Shown: positions 63,751 through 64,000 of the stretch, piece after piece
Position numbering within the stretch: the first letter of the stretch is position 1
Layout of the letters: every line of letters begins with the position of its first letter
Source of the DNA: Variovorax ginsengisoli
Lineage (GTDB): Bacteria; Pseudomonadota; Gammaproteobacteria; Burkholderiales; Burkholderiaceae_C
NCBI RefSeq assembly: GCF_006438845.1
Contig: NZ_RCZJ01000005.1
Span: 186,001-250,000, forward strand
Reading direction: 5' to 3'
DNA: 64,000 nt
Position numbers and translations under genes: made by a program
The notes under the pieces: model-generated
Databases searched by the model: none
Seen by the model: only the letters and a program-made list of their open reading frames with translations
What the model was told of the DNA's origin: nothing

Positions 63751-64000
63751 ATGTGTGCACGCTACGAATCGCCCCTTCGCTTCCTTTTCGTGGATCACGA
63801 TGGGGTGGGCGTCGAGATTGACTCGCCAGTTCAGGACGAACTTTTCCCACGGAAAGAGGGCTATTTTGTGCGGCGGCCGCTGGCGGCGGACACCGGCGAT
63901 GACGCGGTGCCGCGCGTAGAGCCCGTCACCGGTCGATGGGGCCTGATCTCTCGGCTCACGCGCCCCGACAACCTGGCCAACGCGGAGAAGCTCGCCACTC
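63751..64000 (+). CDS. Probable SOS response-associated (HMCES/YedK-like) protein, 3' partial
   Basis: The gene runs off the right edge after about 83 codons. It begins MCARYES, close to the MCGRY hallmark of the SRAP (HMCES/YedK) family, whose Cys2 crosslinks to abasic sites in single-stranded DNA. Further on, VTGRWGLISRLTRP resembles the conserved GLIPxW segment and is followed by NAEKLAT in place of NARAET. Start ATG at 63751. The remaining active-site residues (Glu, His) would be outside the window, so the call is provisional. Confidence 0.6.
   Translation, partial: MCARYESPLRFLFVDHDGVGVEIDSPVQDELFPRKEGYFVRRPLAADTGDDAVPRVEPVTGRWGLISRLTRPDNLANAEKLAT

Overview
The window is high-GC, densely packed chromosome of a betaproteobacterium. 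Gene content and order (pth-rplY-prs-tRNA-Gln-ispE-lolB, mutM-mutY-rapZ-recN-nadK-hrcA, rpoZ-gmk-yicC-Ser/Thr kinase-PP2C-rph-rdgB-hemW, Burkholderiales-type H-NS, glycine-rich RRM protein) point to Burkholderiales, most likely Comamonadaceae (Variovorax/Acidovorax relatives). The genus is an inference; no rRNA gene is present.

About 1-41.2 kb is core chromosome. It runs: an M16 peptidase (cut by the window start), rsmD, coaD, the pxpBCA 5-oxoprolinase operon, small metabolic genes, a LysR regulator, and a minus-strand ABC peptide-type uptake operon ending in an amidase (9.5-16.1 kb). Then come a ferredoxin, the pth-rplY-prs-trnQ-ispE-lolB-TPR block, mutM / dynamin-like GTPase / mutY, rapZ-recN, nadK, hrcA, two tRNAs, greB, the (p)ppGpp enzyme with rpoZ and gmk, yicC, a kinase/phosphatase pair, rph-rdgB-hemW, and a tRNA-Ser. 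Many neighbours overlap by 4 nt (ATGA or GTGA), implying translational coupling.

About 41.3-60.5 kb is an accessory island beginning exactly at the 3' end of tRNA-Ser, whose CCA is not encoded. It opens with a small protein coupled to a long DUF3701-type tyrosine recombinase. A row of likely genome-defence or DNA-processing modules follows: an SbcD/SbcC-like nuclease-ATPase pair, a Gabija-type pair (OLD nuclease plus UvrD-like helicase), and a defence-type reverse transcriptase preceded by a 280-nt gap. After these come a second tyrosine recombinase with an AlpA-like regulator, and a coupled pair of an unknown protein with a uracil-DNA-glycosylase-fold-like protein. Next is an AT-richer cluster: a four-helix membrane protein, a small protein with a textbook RHIM amyloid motif (VQVG-x-x-N), and a convergent unknown gene. 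The island closes with a 5'-truncated RSF1010-like MobA relaxase, a histidine phosphatase and an H-NS gene. The RHIM/membrane-protein pair is the best candidate for an undescribed system. The reverse transcriptase with its upstream gap, and the hook-less SbcCD-like pair, come next.

About 60.5-64 kb returns to ordinary small genes: an RRM RNA-binding protein, a small secreted protein, several short hypotheticals, and the start of a probable SOS-response-associated (HMCES-like) protein cut by the window end. No insertion sequence, CRISPR array or rRNA gene was found.
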